Translations under genes and position numbers: made by a program
Shown: positions 26,651 through 36,339 of the stretch, in pieces
Position numbering within the stretch: the first letter of the stretch is position 1
Layout of the letters: each line of letters opens with the position of its first letter
The notes under the pieces: model-generated
Told to the model about the DNA's origin: nothing
Databases searched by the model: none
The model's input: only the letters and a program-made list of their open reading frames with translations
NCBI GenBank assembly: GCA_018432235.1
Contig: JAHDLO010000010.1
Location: 186,001-250,000, forward strand
Direction: 5' to 3'
DNA from: Clostridiaceae bacterium
Lineage (GTDB): Bacteria > Bacillota > Clostridia > Peptostreptococcales > Natronincolaceae
DNA length: 64,000 nucleotides

Positions 26651-26679
26651 ATTATAACGCTAGTTTTTTTTATATGCAA
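26651..26679 (-). promoter_or_regulatory. Promoter of the TRAP-oxidoreductase operon
   Basis: TATAAT at 26656-26651 with TTGCAT 17 bases upstream (26679-26674). The -35 is weak, the -10 perfect. Leader of about 115 bases to dctP. Confidence 0.6.
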
Positions 26680-26746
26680 TCGTTTTAATGATTTTTTTTG
26701 TAATTTTTTTTGTTTTCTGACAATTTTCGCGGTAAGCTATCTCCAT

Positions 26747-26773
26747 AAAAAAAAACTCCCTTTTCAGGAAGTT
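26747..26773 (-). terminator. Terminator of the glycine cleavage operon
   Basis: AACTTCC with GGGAGTT (one T-G pair, 6-base loop) followed by nine T residues on the minus strand, 17 bases after lpdA. Confidence 0.85.
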
Positions 26774-26789
26774 TCTTTTAAAAATCGCT

Positions 26790-28193
26790 CTATTTTCTTT
26801 TTCTGGGAGGCACCATATGAATAGCCTCATCCTTCAAGCCCATAATAGCCTCAGCAAAGGCCTCTGACAGGGTTGGATGGGCGTGTATGGTGTTACCAAT
26901 ATCATCGGCTGTTAAGCCCTTACTAATGGCTAACGTACCCTCATGAATTAAATCCGATGCATGGGGCCCCATAATGTGTACCCCTAAAATTTTATTATCT
27001 AAATCAGAAATCACCTTAACAAAGCCCTCCGGTTCTCCGATGGCGAGGGCCTTGCCATTGGCGCCAAACAAGAATTTACTGCTTTTATATGTTATTCCCT
27101 TCTCCTTCGCCGTATCCTCCGTCATGCCAACGCTGGATATTTCAGGGAAGACAAAAATACAGCTGGGAACCACATCGTGATTGCCCTTATGCTCCAGCCC
27201 CATAATGTCCTCTGCTGCAGCTATACCATGATGGGATGCAGTATGGGCCAGCATAATATTTCCGGTAACATCTCCTATGGCATAAATCCCCTCTACATTG
27301 GTTTTCAAATGCTGGTCAACCGCTATGGCATTTCGGTTCAGCTTAACCCCTGCTGCCTCCAGATTTAAGCCCTCCAACACAGGGACTCTGCCGGTGGAAA
27401 TCAGTACAGCAGTGGTAGATAGAACCACCTCTCCCTTTTTCCCTTCAGCTACAACCGAAAGCCCCTCTTCAGTTTCTTCTATTTTTACTACCTTTGTAGC
27501 GGTATGGACCGTCATGCCACGTTTTTTAACAGAGGCGGCAAAGCGTTTAGAGATATCGGTATCCACATAGGGCAGGAGGTTATTGGCATACTCAACCACA
27601 GTTACCTCTGATCCCAGCTCTTGAAAAATGCAGGCAAACTCCATTCCGATAACACCACCGCCGATGATGACCAGCTTTTCAGGTACTGCATCAAATTCTA
27701 AAAGCTCTGTGCTGGTATACACTCCCGGCAGGTCAATTCCTTCTATTGGAGGAATAAAGGCCTTAGAGCCTGTCGCAATTATAATTTTTCCTCCGTTTAG
27801 CTGAAGCACGTCTCCATCCGCCTTCACTACCTTTATGGTTTTAGCATCCACAAATTCTGCTGTGCCATTGATAACCGTAACCTGATTTGCAGACAACAGC
27901 TGCTCGATACCGTCTACCAGCTGCGAGATTACATTATTCTTGCGTTCCTGAATCTTCTCTACATTATAGGAGAAGCTCTCCACTTCAATACCGAAATCTG
28001 AAGCATGCTTAAGGGTATTCATTACCTCAGCATTTTTAAACAGCGTCTTAGTGGGAATACAGCCATAATTCAAACAGGTTCCACCTATTTTGTCCCGCTC
28101 GATTAAAACCACCTTAGCCCCCAGCTGTGCCCCCCTTATTGCTGCCACGTAACCACCGGGGCCTCCTCCAATTACAATAATATCCGCATTCAT
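26790..28193 (-). CDS. lpdA: Dihydrolipoyl dehydrogenase (glycine cleavage L-protein)
   Basis: The 467-residue flavoprotein reoxidises dihydrolipoyl-GcvH with NAD+. It shows the FAD motif IIVIGGGPGGYVAAIRGA, the redox disulfide GGTCLNYGCIPTKTL, the NAD-binding VIIGGGVIGMEFACIF and the C-terminal catalytic His-Glu in HAHPTLSEAFAEA. ATG at 28193 is nine bases from AAGGAG and preferred over the upstream GTG at 28211. It is the last gene of the gcvT-gcvH-gcvPA-gcvPB-lipB-lipA-lpdA operon and is followed by a strong terminator. No pyruvate dehydrogenase genes are present, so GcvH is the likely partner. Confidence 0.94.
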   Translation of the reverse strand: MNADIIVIGGGPGGYVAAIRGAQLGAKVVLIERDKIGGTCLNYGCIPTKTLFKNAEVMNTLKHASDFGIEVESFSYNVEKIQERKNNVISQLVDGIEQLLSANQVTVINGTAEFVDAKTIKVVKADGDVLQLNGGKIIIATGSKAFIPPIEGIDLPGVYTSTELLEFDAVPEKLVIIGGGVIGMEFACIFQELGSEVTVVEYANNLLPYVDTDISKRFAASVKKRGMTVHTATKVVKIEETEEGLSVVAEGKKGEVVLSTTAVLISTGRVPVLEGLNLEAAGVKLNRNAIAVDQHLKTNVEGIYAIGDVTGNIMLAHTASHHGIAAAEDIMGLEHKGNHDVVPSCIFVFPEISSVGMTEDTAKEKGITYKSSKFLFGANGKALAIGEPEGFVKVISDLDNKILGVHIMGPHASDLIHEGTLAISKGLTADDIGNTIHAHPTLSEAFAEAIMGLKDEAIHMVPPRKRK

Positions 28194-28251
28194 TGACATT
28201 CTCTCCTTCACTGTCTTTTGTAAAAAGCATTTAATGGGTTACCCTTTTGAT

Positions 28252-29118
28252 TTAATCAGCTACTGCTTCATTGAAGGCCTCTGCAGCATTATAGGAGCTT
28301 CTTACCAACGGACTTGAGGCAACATGGCTAAAGCCCATAGCCATACCTGAAGCTCTATATTTCTCAAAAACCTCCGGCTTTACATATTCCTTTACCGGAT
28401 AATGCGCCGTGCTGGGCGCCAAATATTGACCTATGGTTAAGAAGTCACAGCCATTTTCCCGCAGGTCCTTCATCACCGAAAGAACCTCCTGCTGCTCCTC
28501 ACCTAAACCAGCCATTATACCAGATTTTGTCATAATACTGGGGTCCAGCTCCTTTACCCTTTTCAACAGCTCTAGGGATCTTTCATATATCGCCATAGGC
28601 CTTACATCCTGATAGAGCCTTGGTACAGTTTCAATATTATGGTTTATTATTTCAGGCTTTGCAGCAATTATAAGCTTTAAAGCCTCTATATCCCCCTGAA
28701 GATCCGGTATCAGCACCTCAACTACCATGTTATCGTCCAATCCTCTTATTGCTCCAATGGTTTCGGCAAAATGCTTAGCACCGCCGTCGGGAAGATCGTC
28801 CCGTGTAACTGAGGTAATGACCACATGCTTTAGTCCTAAACGAACTGCCGCCTCCGCAACCCTTGAGGGCTCCTTTGGATCAACCGCCTGCAGCTCCTGA
28901 TGGGATACATTGCAAAACCTGCAATTTCTAGAGCATTGATTGCCTAATATCATAAAGGTCGCTGTTCTTTTACTGAAGCATTCCAGACGATTCGGACAAT
29001 TGGCCTCCTCGCAAACCGTATTTAAGGATAGCTGCTGTAGTATGCCCTTTACATAATTCAGATTTTTACCCTTGCGTATTTTAACTCTAAGCCAATCCGG
29101 CTTTCTCTCCACCGACAT
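28252..29118 (-). CDS. lipA: Lipoyl synthase
   Basis: The 288-residue radical SAM enzyme inserts two sulfurs into octanoyl-GcvH. It has the auxiliary cluster motif [12 protein letters not shown] and the radical SAM motif CSRNCRFC, followed by [11 protein letters not shown] and the C-terminal SSYNAAEAF with the Ser ligand region. Each turnover consumes SAM and releases 5'-deoxyadenosine. It lies 29 bases after lipB and 58 before lpdA. The pairing with lipB indicates de novo lipoate synthesis rather than scavenging. Confidence 0.95.
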   Translation of the reverse strand: MSVERKPDWLRVKIRKGKNLNYVKGILQQLSLNTVCEEANCPNRLECFSKRTATFMILGNQCSRNCRFCNVSHQELQAVDPKEPSRVAEAAVRLGLKHVVITSVTRDDLPDGGAKHFAETIGAIRGLDDNMVVEVLIPDLQGDIEALKLIIAAKPEIINHNIETVPRLYQDVRPMAIYERSLELLKRVKELDPSIMTKSGIMAGLGEEQQEVLSVMKDLRENGCDFLTIGQYLAPSTAHYPVKEYVKPEVFEKYRASGMAMGFSHVASSPLVRSSYNAAEAFNEAVAD

Positions 29119-29147
29119 TATAGTCCTCCCATCAGCATTTGCTTAAG

Positions 29148-29816
29148 CTATAGCTTCAATTCCAACGTCTCGACCTCTTTAAATCCAAAGATTTTAACAA
29201 AATAGTCCACCGCCAGCCTGTTCATTTCATCTATGTCAAAGGTTTTTCCCGTTAATTTCTCGATTGATGTCACACCCTTGTCGGATATACCGCAGGGCAC
29301 AATATATTTAAAATCCTCTAAATTCGTATTCACATTAAAGGCAAAGCCGTGCATTGTTACGCCACGCTTCACCGCCAGTCCTATTGCCAGTATTTTATCG
29401 TTGCCAATCCATACGCCGGTATGCTGACAGTTTCTCTCAGCGTCTATTTCAAATTTATCCTTTAATATCCGAATAAAAATTTCCTCCAGACCACGAACAA
29501 AATTTCTTATGCCTATTTTAGAGTTCTTTATATCAACTATAGGATAGCCTACGATCTGTCCTTCCCCATGATAGGTGACATCACCACCCCTATTGGTTTG
29601 TACAAGGTCTATGCCATGCCCCTGTAGATATTCCTTTGATGCAATTATATTTGTTTCCTTAGCTTGATTTCCCAGGGTAATTACAGGAGGATGTTCTACT
29701 ATGATCAGAGTATCTGCTATTTCTCCCCTTTGCCGCTGCTCCAAAAGCTCATACTGCAGCTCTAAGGCCCTTTGATATTCACATTTTCCCAAAAACAATA
29801 CCCTTAGCTTCATCAT
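29148..29816 (-). CDS. lipB: Octanoyl-[GcvH] transferase
   Basis: The 222-residue LipB transfers octanoyl from acyl carrier protein to the target Lys. Features are EHPPVITLGNQAK, RGGDVTYHGEGQIVGYPI, Lys in ILAIGLAVKRGVTMHGFAFN and the catalytic Cys in VPCGISDKGVTSIE. The start is ATG (two ATG codons in tandem) after GGGAGG. A 40-base palindrome ends nine bases upstream of that ribosome site and contains a matching GCCTCCC on the same strand, so translation may be modulated by base pairing. Confidence 0.94.
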   Translation of the reverse strand: MMKLRVLFLGKCEYQRALELQYELLEQRQRGEIADTLIIVEHPPVITLGNQAKETNIIASKEYLQGHGIDLVQTNRGGDVTYHGEGQIVGYPIVDIKNSKIGIRNFVRGLEEIFIRILKDKFEIDAERNCQHTGVWIGNDKILAIGLAVKRGVTMHGFAFNVNTNLEDFKYIVPCGISDKGVTSIEKLTGKTFDIDEMNRLAVDYFVKIFGFKEVETLELKL

Positions 29817-29837
29817 CCCACGCCTCCCAAGAATTTT

Positions 29838-29877
29838 TAACGTTTAAATACCTCCCAAGGGAGGCATTTAAACGTTA
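29838..29877. repeat. 40-base palindrome between gcvPB and lipB
   Basis: Arms of 19 bases (TAACGTTTAAAT-A-CCTCCC and its complement) with a 2-base loop and one A/C mismatch that becomes a G-U pair in the minus-strand RNA. No T tract follows on either strand, so it is not a normal terminator. Confidence 0.75.
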
Positions 29878-29894
29878 TATGGTTGTTATATATC

Positions 29895-31349
29895 CTACTT
29901 ACGCCACTTCAGCACTAAATCTCTGGCAGCCTTAGCCTCATCAATACGCCTTACAGGAGTAGAATATGGTGCATCCTTCAATAGCTGAGGATCAACCTTA
30001 GCCTCTTCAGCTATTTTTATCATTACTTCTATGAATCCATCCAGTGTTTCAACGCTTTCAGTTTCTGTTGGCTCTATCATAATTGCCTGGTTAACTATTA
30101 ATGGGAAGTAAACTGTTGGCGGATGATAGCCATAATCCAGCAGCCTCTTAGCTATATCTAAGGTGGAAACCTCCAAAGTATCCTCTGCAAGACCGCCAAG
30201 AACAAACTCATGCTTGCAAACCTGCTCAATCGGCAGATAATAGTGCGTCTTCAGCTTGTGCATCATGTAGTTGGCATTAAGCACCGCTGTTTCACTTACC
30301 TCTTTTAAGCCCTTGCCACCCATAGTTTTAATATAGGTATAGGCTCTGACATTGATGCCAAAGTTACCATAGAAATTCTTTATCTTTCCTATGGATAATG
30401 GCTTATTGTAGTCAAGTATGAATTGATCCTCAACCTTTTCTATAACAGGAACAGGAAGGAATTGAACTAAATCGCTTCTAACCCCTACCGGACCGCTTCC
30501 GGGACCTCCTGCACCATGGGGTGTTGAGAAGGTCTTATGAAGATTGAAATGGATAACATCAAAGCCCATATCTCCGGGTCTTGTAATACCCATGATGGCG
30601 TTCATATTTGCACCATCATAGTAAAGCAAACCGCCGGCCTCATGTACTAAATCAGCTATTAGCTTAATATTGGTTTCGAAAAGACCCAATGTGCTGGGGT
30701 TTGTCAGCATTAAGCCAGCCACTTCATCATTTAAGGCAGCCTTAAGGGCATCAATATCCACTGCACCGTTGAGGCCTGATTTGATTTCAACTATCTCAAA
30801 GCCTGCTACAGCAGCACTGGCAGGATTTGTACCATGGGCTGAATCGGGAACGATAATCTTAGTACGCTTATGATCGCCACGATTATGATGATATGCCTTG
30901 ATTATCATTAGGCCTGTCATTTCTCCATGAGAGCCGGCTGCCGGCTGCAGAGTTACCCTAGCCATACCGGAAATCTCTGAAAGCATTTGGTCTAAATTAT
31001 GCATTAGCTCCAATGCCCCCTGAACCGTTTCCCTTGGCTGATATGGATGCAGTGAAGCAAAGCCTGATAAAGAAGCCATATCCTCATTTATTTTAGGATT
31101 GTACTTCATGGTACAGGAACCCAATGGGTAGAAGCCTGTGTCAACACCATAGTTTTTATTTGAAAGGTTTGTAAAATGTCGGATGACATCTACCTCGCTA
31201 ACCTCAGGCAATTCAAGTGCCTTGTCTGATAATAGCGCTGAAGGTATTAAATCATTTAAAGCACCTGCTTCAACATCAAGGTCAGGAAGAGAATATGCCT
31301 TTCTTCCTTCTTTTGAAAGCTCAAATATTAAATGATCATATTTCTTCAT
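29895..31349 (-). CDS. gcvPB: Glycine dehydrogenase (decarboxylating) subunit 2
   Basis: The 484-residue C-terminal half of P-protein holds the PLP site, with the Schiff-base Lys in [17 protein letters not shown]. Other conserved parts are [20 protein letters not shown] and [13 protein letters not shown] [15 protein letters not shown] at 31349 follows the gcvPA stop after one base, with GGAGGTG in the end of gcvPA; a longer in-frame reading upstream would run inside gcvPA and has no homology. Together with GcvPA it decarboxylates glycine and passes aminomethyl to lipoyl-GcvH. Confidence 0.95.
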   Translation of the reverse strand: MKKYDHLIFELSKEGRKAYSLPDLDVEAGALNDLIPSALLSDKALELPEVSEVDVIRHFTNLSNKNYGVDTGFYPLGSCTMKYNPKINEDMASLSGFASLHPYQPRETVQGALELMHNLDQMLSEISGMARVTLQPAAGSHGEMTGLMIIKAYHHNRGDHKRTKIIVPDSAHGTNPASAAVAGFEIVEIKSGLNGAVDIDALKAALNDEVAGLMLTNPSTLGLFETNIKLIADLVHEAGGLLYYDGANMNAIMGITRPGDMGFDVIHFNLHKTFSTPHGAGGPGSGPVGVRSDLVQFLPVPVIEKVEDQFILDYNKPLSIGKIKNFYGNFGINVRAYTYIKTMGGKGLKEVSETAVLNANYMMHKLKTHYYLPIEQVCKHEFVLGGLAEDTLEVSTLDIAKRLLDYGYHPPTVYFPLIVNQAIMIEPTETESVETLDGFIEVMIKIAEEAKVDPQLLKDAPYSTPVRRIDEAKAARDLVLKWRK

Positions 31350-31350
31350 C

Positions 31351-32694
31351 TTATAACACCTCCATTGCTTCAGCCAGCTTGTCGATTTCCTGCTTGGTTC
31401 TCTTCTCGGTAACGCAAACCAACAGGCCGTTGCCAAGCTCTTGATATTCCTTATTTAGTTGGAAGCCTGCAATGATATCCTTGTTCAACAGCTGATCAGT
31501 AACATATTTGCTATCTAGATCGCTGGTAACAGCAAACTCCTTGAAGAAGGGCTTATTGTTGAATAGTGGCTTGAACTTACCGCTCTTAGTTAGCTGCGTC
31601 ATTGCGTAATGGGCTTTTTGAGTGCTTTGAACTGCCACCTCTCTTAGACCCTGTTTACCCATGGTAATTAAATAAATGGTTGCAATAATCGCATTTAAGC
31701 CCTGATTAGAGCAGATATTTGAAGTCGCTTTAAATCTTCTTATGTGCTGCTCTCTGGCTTGTAGGGTTAGAACAAAGGCTCTTTTTCCATCGACATCAAT
31801 GGATTGACCAACTATTCTGCCGGGCATTTTTCTTACCAGCTTTGATTGAGCCGCCAGGAAGCCAATGTATGGGCCTCCGAAGTTTAATGCATTACCTAAA
31901 GCCTGACCTTCACCTACAACGATATCAGCCCCTAATTCACCTGGTGACTTTAATAGACCAAGAGAAATTGGGTCCACCATCATAATAAGATTTGCCTTAT
32001 TTGCATGAACCAGCTTCTCCACCTCAGTGACATCCTCTATAATACCGAAGAAGTTTGGGGATTGAATGATCACACCTGCGGTTGTGTTATTTACCAGAGC
32101 GTTTAGTTTGTCAAGATCAGTAACGCCATCCTGCATATCAACCTCTATGATTTCAATATTCTTAAACTTCATGTAGGTCTTAAGAATTCTTCTTGTTTCA
32201 GGGTGTACCGTCTTGGAAACAATGACAGACTTTCTTTTAGTGCTTTCCACCGCCATAAAGGCAGCTTCAACGCAGGCAGTAGCACCATCGTACATGGATG
32301 CATTTGCACAGTCCATGCCAGTCAATTGGCTAATCATCGTCTGATATTCAAAAATCACCTGCAGAGTACCCTGGCTTATTTCTGGTTGATATGGCGTATA
32401 TGCAGTGTAAAATTCTGATCTTGAGGCTAAATGCTTAACTATTGTAGGTATGAAGTGATCATAAGCCCCAGCCCCTAGAAAGTTGACCATTTTGTCTGCG
32501 CCCTTATTCTTACCGGCCAGCTCCCATATATGCTTGGATATCTCCATCTCTGAAAGACCATCCGCAATATTCAGGGGTCTATTCAGGCGTAACTCCTCAG
32601 GAATATCCTTAAACAGCTCATCTACAGAGGATGCCCCAATGCTTTCCAGCATCCTTTTCTTATCTGCATCAGTATTAGGTATGTACCTATGCAT
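31351..32694 (-). CDS. gcvPA: Glycine dehydrogenase (decarboxylating) subunit 1
   Basis: The 447-residue N-terminal half of P-protein begins [16 protein letters not shown] and contains [35 protein letters not shown], and [11 protein letters not shown]. It forms the alpha2beta2 decarboxylase with GcvPB. It lies 11 bases after gcvH with a proper ribosome site and one base before gcvPB. Split P-protein is typical of Firmicutes, archaea and Thermotoga. Confidence 0.95.
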   Translation of the reverse strand: MHRYIPNTDADKKRMLESIGASSVDELFKDIPEELRLNRPLNIADGLSEMEISKHIWELAGKNKGADKMVNFLGAGAYDHFIPTIVKHLASRSEFYTAYTPYQPEISQGTLQVIFEYQTMISQLTGMDCANASMYDGATACVEAAFMAVESTKRKSVIVSKTVHPETRRILKTYMKFKNIEIIEVDMQDGVTDLDKLNALVNNTTAGVIIQSPNFFGIIEDVTEVEKLVHANKANLIMMVDPISLGLLKSPGELGADIVVGEGQALGNALNFGGPYIGFLAAQSKLVRKMPGRIVGQSIDVDGKRAFVLTLQAREQHIRRFKATSNICSNQGLNAIIATIYLITMGKQGLREVAVQSTQKAHYAMTQLTKSGKFKPLFNNKPFFKEFAVTSDLDSKYVTDQLLNKDIIAGFQLNKEYQELGNGLLVCVTEKRTKQEIDKLAEAMEVL

Positions 32695-32705
32695 ATTGGA
32701 CCTCC

Positions 32706-33086
32706 TTATTCTTCATCACAGAATTTTTGATAGTCTTCAGCACTCATTAATTTTTCCAATTCCTCAGCATTAGAAAGCTCAATAGCCGCCATCCAGCTTC
32801 CGAAGGCATCCTCATTGATTAACTGAGGAGAGTCAGCTAATTCCTCATTTACCTCAACAACAGTTCCTGAAACAGGAATATAGATATCTGAAGCAGCCTT
32901 AACGGATTCAACAACACCAAGAGCATCGCCTTCAGCGAACTCTGTATCTACCTCTGGTAGCTCAACAAAAACGATGGCACCCAATTGCTTTTGTGCATAA
33001 TCGGTGATACCTATATATGCTTTGTTCCCTTCAACTCTTACCCATTCATGATCATTTGAATAATATAAACCCTCTACTAACTTCAT
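32706..33086 (-). CDS. gcvH: Glycine cleavage system H protein
   Basis: The 126-residue carrier protein has the lipoyl-Lys motif [17 protein letters not shown] near residue 63 and the N-terminal [21 protein letters not shown]. It shuttles the aminomethyl group between P, T and L proteins and is the presumed target of LipB and LipA encoded downstream. Length and motif are normal. It follows gcvT by 38 bases with AGGAGG-type start. Confidence 0.96.
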   Translation of the reverse strand: MKLVEGLYYSNDHEWVRVEGNKAYIGITDYAQKQLGAIVFVELPEVDTEFAEGDALGVVESVKAASDIYIPVSGTVVEVNEELADSPQLINEDAFGSWMAAIELSNAEELEKLMSAEDYQKFCDEE

Positions 33087-33124
33087 ACCTAACTCCTCCT
33101 CATATTTATTTATTTTATTGTATA

Positions 33125-34228
33125 TTATTTTTTGTATTTTTTGTCATAGAATTTTTTACTTATTACTTTTGCCTTAAGGCTTCTCTTTCTAACCTTAACC
33201 TCTATGGGAGTACCAAGCTCGGTATATTCGATATCCAGCATCGCCAGCCCTATGTTCTTGCCTAAGGTTGGTGACAGGTATCCTGTGGTTACAAACCCAA
33301 TAACCTTGTCGCCAACTGCTACCTCGTAGCCATGTCTTGCAATACCCTTATCCTCTAGCTCAAAGCCTACTATTTTTCGCTTTAGGCCATCTTCCTTTTG
33401 CTTTGCCAGAGCCTCTTTACCAATGAAGGCTTCCTTGCCTAGCTTAACAAACATGCCTAAGCCAGCCTCTAATGGCGTGATATCCTCTCCAAGCTCGTTA
33501 CCGTACAATGGCAGTGTTGCTTCAAATCTAAGGGTATCTCTGGAGCCTAGACCTGCAGGCTTGATGCCTTCTTCTTTACCGGCTTCTATCAATGCATCCC
33601 AAACCTTTGGTGCAGCCTCGTGATTTAAGTAAATTTCAAAGCCGTCCTCACCGGTATATCCCGTTCTGGAAACTAAACAGCTGTAGCCTGCTACCTTTAC
33701 AGCTCTTTCGCAATAGAAGAATTTAATCGTGGAAAGGTCTGTATCAGTCAACCTTTGAAGGATTTCTTGAGCCTTTGGCCCCTGTAATGCTAATTCTGAG
33801 TAATCCACTGAAACATTTTCCAGGGTGATGTCATAGCCCGCTGAATTTTCTGTCATCCATTGAAAATCCTTATCTATATTGCTGGCGTTGATTACCAGGA
33901 AAAAATGCTCCTGTGTAAAACGATAAACCAATAGATCGTCTACAATACCACCATGAGGATAGCACATAAAGGTATATAGTACCTGTTTATCCTCCAAAAC
34001 CCCCACATCATTAGTTACTAGGTTTTGAACAAATTTAAAGGCGTCCTTACCCTTAACTTCAACCTCTCCCATATGGGATACATCAAATAACCCTGCTGCA
34101 TTTCTGACTGCCTCATGCTCAACTAATATGCCTTCATACTCAACCGGTAGTGACCAACCGGCAAAATCAATAATTTTACCATTATGATTTTTATGTGTTT
34201 CGTAAAGTGATGTTTTTTTAGGCTCCAA
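33125..34228 (-). CDS. gcvT: Aminomethyltransferase (glycine cleavage T protein)
   Basis: The 367-residue tetrahydrofolate-dependent T-protein releases ammonia and makes methylene-THF. Signatures are [15 protein letters not shown] with the catalytic Asp region in [18 protein letters not shown], and [17 protein letters not shown]. Start is TTG at 34228 with GGGAG and GGGATGAG upstream; ATG at 34232 is out of frame. It is the first structural gene after the tandem glycine riboswitch, so its expression is switched by glycine. Confidence 0.95.
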   Translation of the reverse strand: MEPKKTSLYETHKNHNGKIIDFAGWSLPVEYEGILVEHEAVRNAAGLFDVSHMGEVEVKGKDAFKFVQNLVTNDVGVLEDKQVLYTFMCYPHGGIVDDLLVYRFTQEHFFLVINASNIDKDFQWMTENSAGYDITLENVSVDYSELALQGPKAQEILQRLTDTDLSTIKFFYCERAVKVAGYSCLVSRTGYTGEDGFEIYLNHEAAPKVWDALIEAGKEEGIKPAGLGSRDTLRFEATLPLYGNELGEDITPLEAGLGMFVKLGKEAFIGKEALAKQKEDGLKRKIVGFELEDKGIARHGYEVAVGDKVIGFVTTGYLSPTLGKNIGLAMLDIEYTELGTPIEVKVRKRSLKAKVISKKFYDKKYKK

Positions 34229-34315
34229 CTCATCCCAGCTCCCTTCTATTTATTAAAATCCTCGTTCACTTCCTACCCTTGTTAATGCAAGCTAAGCATT
34301 GTTAATTTTTTTGCA

Positions 34316-34362
34316 AATTAAAAAGACATATAACGACCTAACCCTTTTGTCATTATATGTCT
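34316..34362 (-). terminator. Terminator/expression platform of the glycine riboswitch
   Basis: AGACATATAA-t-GAC and GTC-g-TTATATGTCT pair around a loop AAAAGGGTTAG-like, followed on the minus strand by TTTTTAATTT. It sits between the second aptamer and gcvT and would end transcription when glycine is absent. Confidence 0.8.
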
Positions 34363-34363
34363 C

Positions 34364-34550
34364 TGTTTTTTTTGCCTGAGAGCTTCTACGTATAGTATTT
34401 CTCCTTCGGCGCCGACTTATTCGGACTCTTCAGAGTTCCATCCGACAACGATACGTTGGCCTGAAAGTTTCTATAAAAAGCAGGTACTTTTTATATTGCT
34501 TCTTCGGCTACCCTTAATATATGTAAAATTTTGCAAGGATATCTCTCGTT
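34364..34550 (-). promoter_or_regulatory. Tandem glycine riboswitch
   Basis: On the minus strand two glycine aptamers follow each other. The first runs from CGAGAGATAT through GCCGAAGAAGCAA to AACTTTCAGGCCAACG. The second runs from GATGGAACTCTGAAGAG through CGGCGCCGAAGGAGAAA to AGCTCTCAGGCAAAA. These are the hallmark conserved blocks of the cooperative glycine riboswitch class. Aptamer 2 is followed by the terminator, fitting an ON switch for the gcv operon. Confidence 0.93.
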
Positions 34551-34602
34551 GCCTTCATCTGGTACGCTTTTAAAATTATCAAGGACTCATAAAGCTATCT
34601 AA

Positions 34603-34631
34603 ATTATATTAAAAATAGTCAGACTTTTCAA
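34603..34631 (-). promoter_or_regulatory. Sigma-A promoter of the glycine cleavage operon
   Basis: TTGAAA (34631-34626), a 17-base spacer and TATAAT (34608-34603) on the minus strand, about 50 bases upstream of the first aptamer. Confidence 0.8.
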
Positions 34632-34759
34632 TGATTGTTTAAAATTTAACTATGCTTTCGCAATAGATTTATCATACAACATATAAGCAATTTTGTATAA
34701 TTGATAATTCAAATAATTTACCGCACTTGCATTTAAAATACTGATATTAAAGAAATTTT

Positions 34760-35194
34760 TTAATAATCTCTTGGAATGAGATTGCTTATAAGTTGCTGTA
34801 TAAATGCTTTATCCAGGCTGACCTTATATTCTCTGTCCCTCTCTTTATCATGAAGATATAGTGTACCGTCCTCATATAAGTAAATATCCACAAAATTATG
34901 TACTGTATACATATCCCGCTTAGTTATGTAACTGCCTGAAAGCCTATAATTTTCTTCTAGTAATAATGATAGACCTTCTATCTTAGTACCTCTGGGCTTT
35001 GCCTCTCCTATTTCCTTAAGAAGTGCCTCAGACATTTCCTCCGATATATAATAGAAGTCTGATCCAACATCGTTTATATCACTACGAAAAGCCACGACTT
35101 GGTCCACTAGGGCTATATCCTCTTTGAAGGTTTGAAGATAATGGAAGGGAAGCTTATCTATTGTAAAAATAAGTATAGCGAGTATAAGTATCAT
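34760..35194 (-). CDS. Hypothetical protein with N-terminal membrane anchor
   Basis: I do not recognise this family. The 144-residue reading begins with a hydrophobic helix (MILILAILIFTIDKL) and continues as a soluble domain of mixed alpha/beta character ending near DKAFIQQLISNLIPRDY. The ATG at 35194 has no ribosome site; the frame extends upstream through KIKSNHKK, a typical positive end before a membrane helix, and AAGGAG lies near the codon ATT at about 35221, so a rare start codon is possible. It borders the decayed region on one side and the gcv promoter on the other. Confidence 0.55.
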   Translation of the reverse strand: MILILAILIFTIDKLPFHYLQTFKEDIALVDQVVAFRSDINDVGSDFYYISEEMSEALLKEIGEAKPRGTKIEGLSLLLEENYRLSGSYITKRDMYTVHNFVDIYLYEDGTLYLHDKERDREYKVSLDKAFIQQLISNLIPRDY

Positions 35195-35309
35195 TATCTT
35201 TTTATGATTAGATTTTATCTTAATCAGCTCCTTACTACTAACATTTGCTCAAACATTGGCCTTGATTTTTATTTGGTTCATTTTCTAACCTCTATGATTA
35301 TTTGTCTCA

Positions 35310-36300
35310 TTAGTTATAATATTGCAGGGAAGGTTCAATATATTTAGTGCCCAGCTCCGCCCAGCGCTCTATTACCCTAAATAGTCTAGAGCTTATTATT
35401 TTCATCCAGAACGATTTCCACGACATCATTTTCTAATAGGCGAAAACACTATTACTACCCAGAAGGTGCATTCTGGTGTTATATCGTCTGTTTTACAGAG
35501 TTGATCAGAAGATAAAACTTCAGAATGGACTCACCGTTAAGCCTTGTGTCAATTACCGCATCATCCTTAACATAATCTAATTCAAGTAATAAAAAAAACG
35601 GCAGTTTCACTAGTCGAATTCTATCAGCTATTTGCATAATATCACATTCTTTAAACCCATAAGGCTCTCCAGTGGATAGTTATATTAGAAGAGGAGGAAA
35701 CGGGGGTATCGCCTACGTATACAATATAGGGATGGCTTTATTATAACTTCTAATGGTATTTGAAAGCCGATACTAGCGATTCGGGCCTCGGTATCAATAA
35801 TTAACTTCTGACCTGGATATTGTGCCAGTATAGGACATGACAGTACCTCCGACAGTAAGTGAGGGATTGGTTGCATGGCCGGTTACTAATATTCTCCGAT
35901 AGTGTTGAGAAAACCTACTTAGTCAATTATTCTGGGAAAATAGAATTGCCAAGTATGCCTCCTGGTCCTAGTTCGTGTTTTAGTTATTAATGCCAAAGGT
36001 TCTCTTTTGGAATTCGGTACCAAATTAAAGTTCTCCATCAACACCGGGGACTTCATCGGTTATATCCCTTGTTCATAACGGCTGTCACTTATGACCAAGA
36101 CTCTCAGGAGATAGAGGCTGCTGTCTGAGTCTATAAAGATAAAAGCTGCAACAATATCACCTACACGGTCTACACCTATGGTTGTATTGGAATGGTTATG
36201 ATTGCTGTAAGGGTTAATGTTATATTAGTCTCCAGCCAATTCTGAAATATCACCAAAGGCTTCTATGCCTACTGAATCAAGCAATTTAAAATCTCATGCT
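35310..36300 (-). pseudogene. Decayed coding region, possibly phage distal-tail-like protein
   Basis: The minus strand shows several frames that each stay protein-like for 40-60 codons and are broken by stops and shifts. Pieces are FKLLDSVGIEAFGDISELAG (near 36290) and IGVDRVGDIVAAFIFIDSD (near 36150), then near 35900 RRILVTGHATNPSLTVGG in one frame and YPGQKLIIDTEARIAS in the next, and IADRIRLVKLPFFLLLELDY near 35620. The pair TGHATNPSLTV...GQKLIIDTEARIA resembles the C-terminal domain of siphovirus distal tail (Dit) proteins. Neighbouring DNA has no intact phage gene. The identity is a suggestion; the decay itself is clear. Confidence 0.45.
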
Positions 36301-36307
36301 GAGATTT
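36289..36307. repeat. Short hairpin within the decayed region
   Basis: AAATCTCA and TGAGATTT with a 3-base loop; AT-rich sequence with T runs follows on the plus strand. A weak terminator is possible. Confidence 0.4.
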
Positions 36308-36339
36308 ATCATTATTTTATTATATTCTACCTATCCCAT

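Noticed and set aside
29838..29877. Palindrome as a rho-independent terminator
   Set aside because: No T tract follows on either strand and it lies inside the gcv-lip operon.
35685..35876. 63-codon minus-strand frame as a separate gene
   Set aside because: No ribosome site, and adjacent frames carry the continuation of the same protein pattern, so it is part of the decayed coding region.
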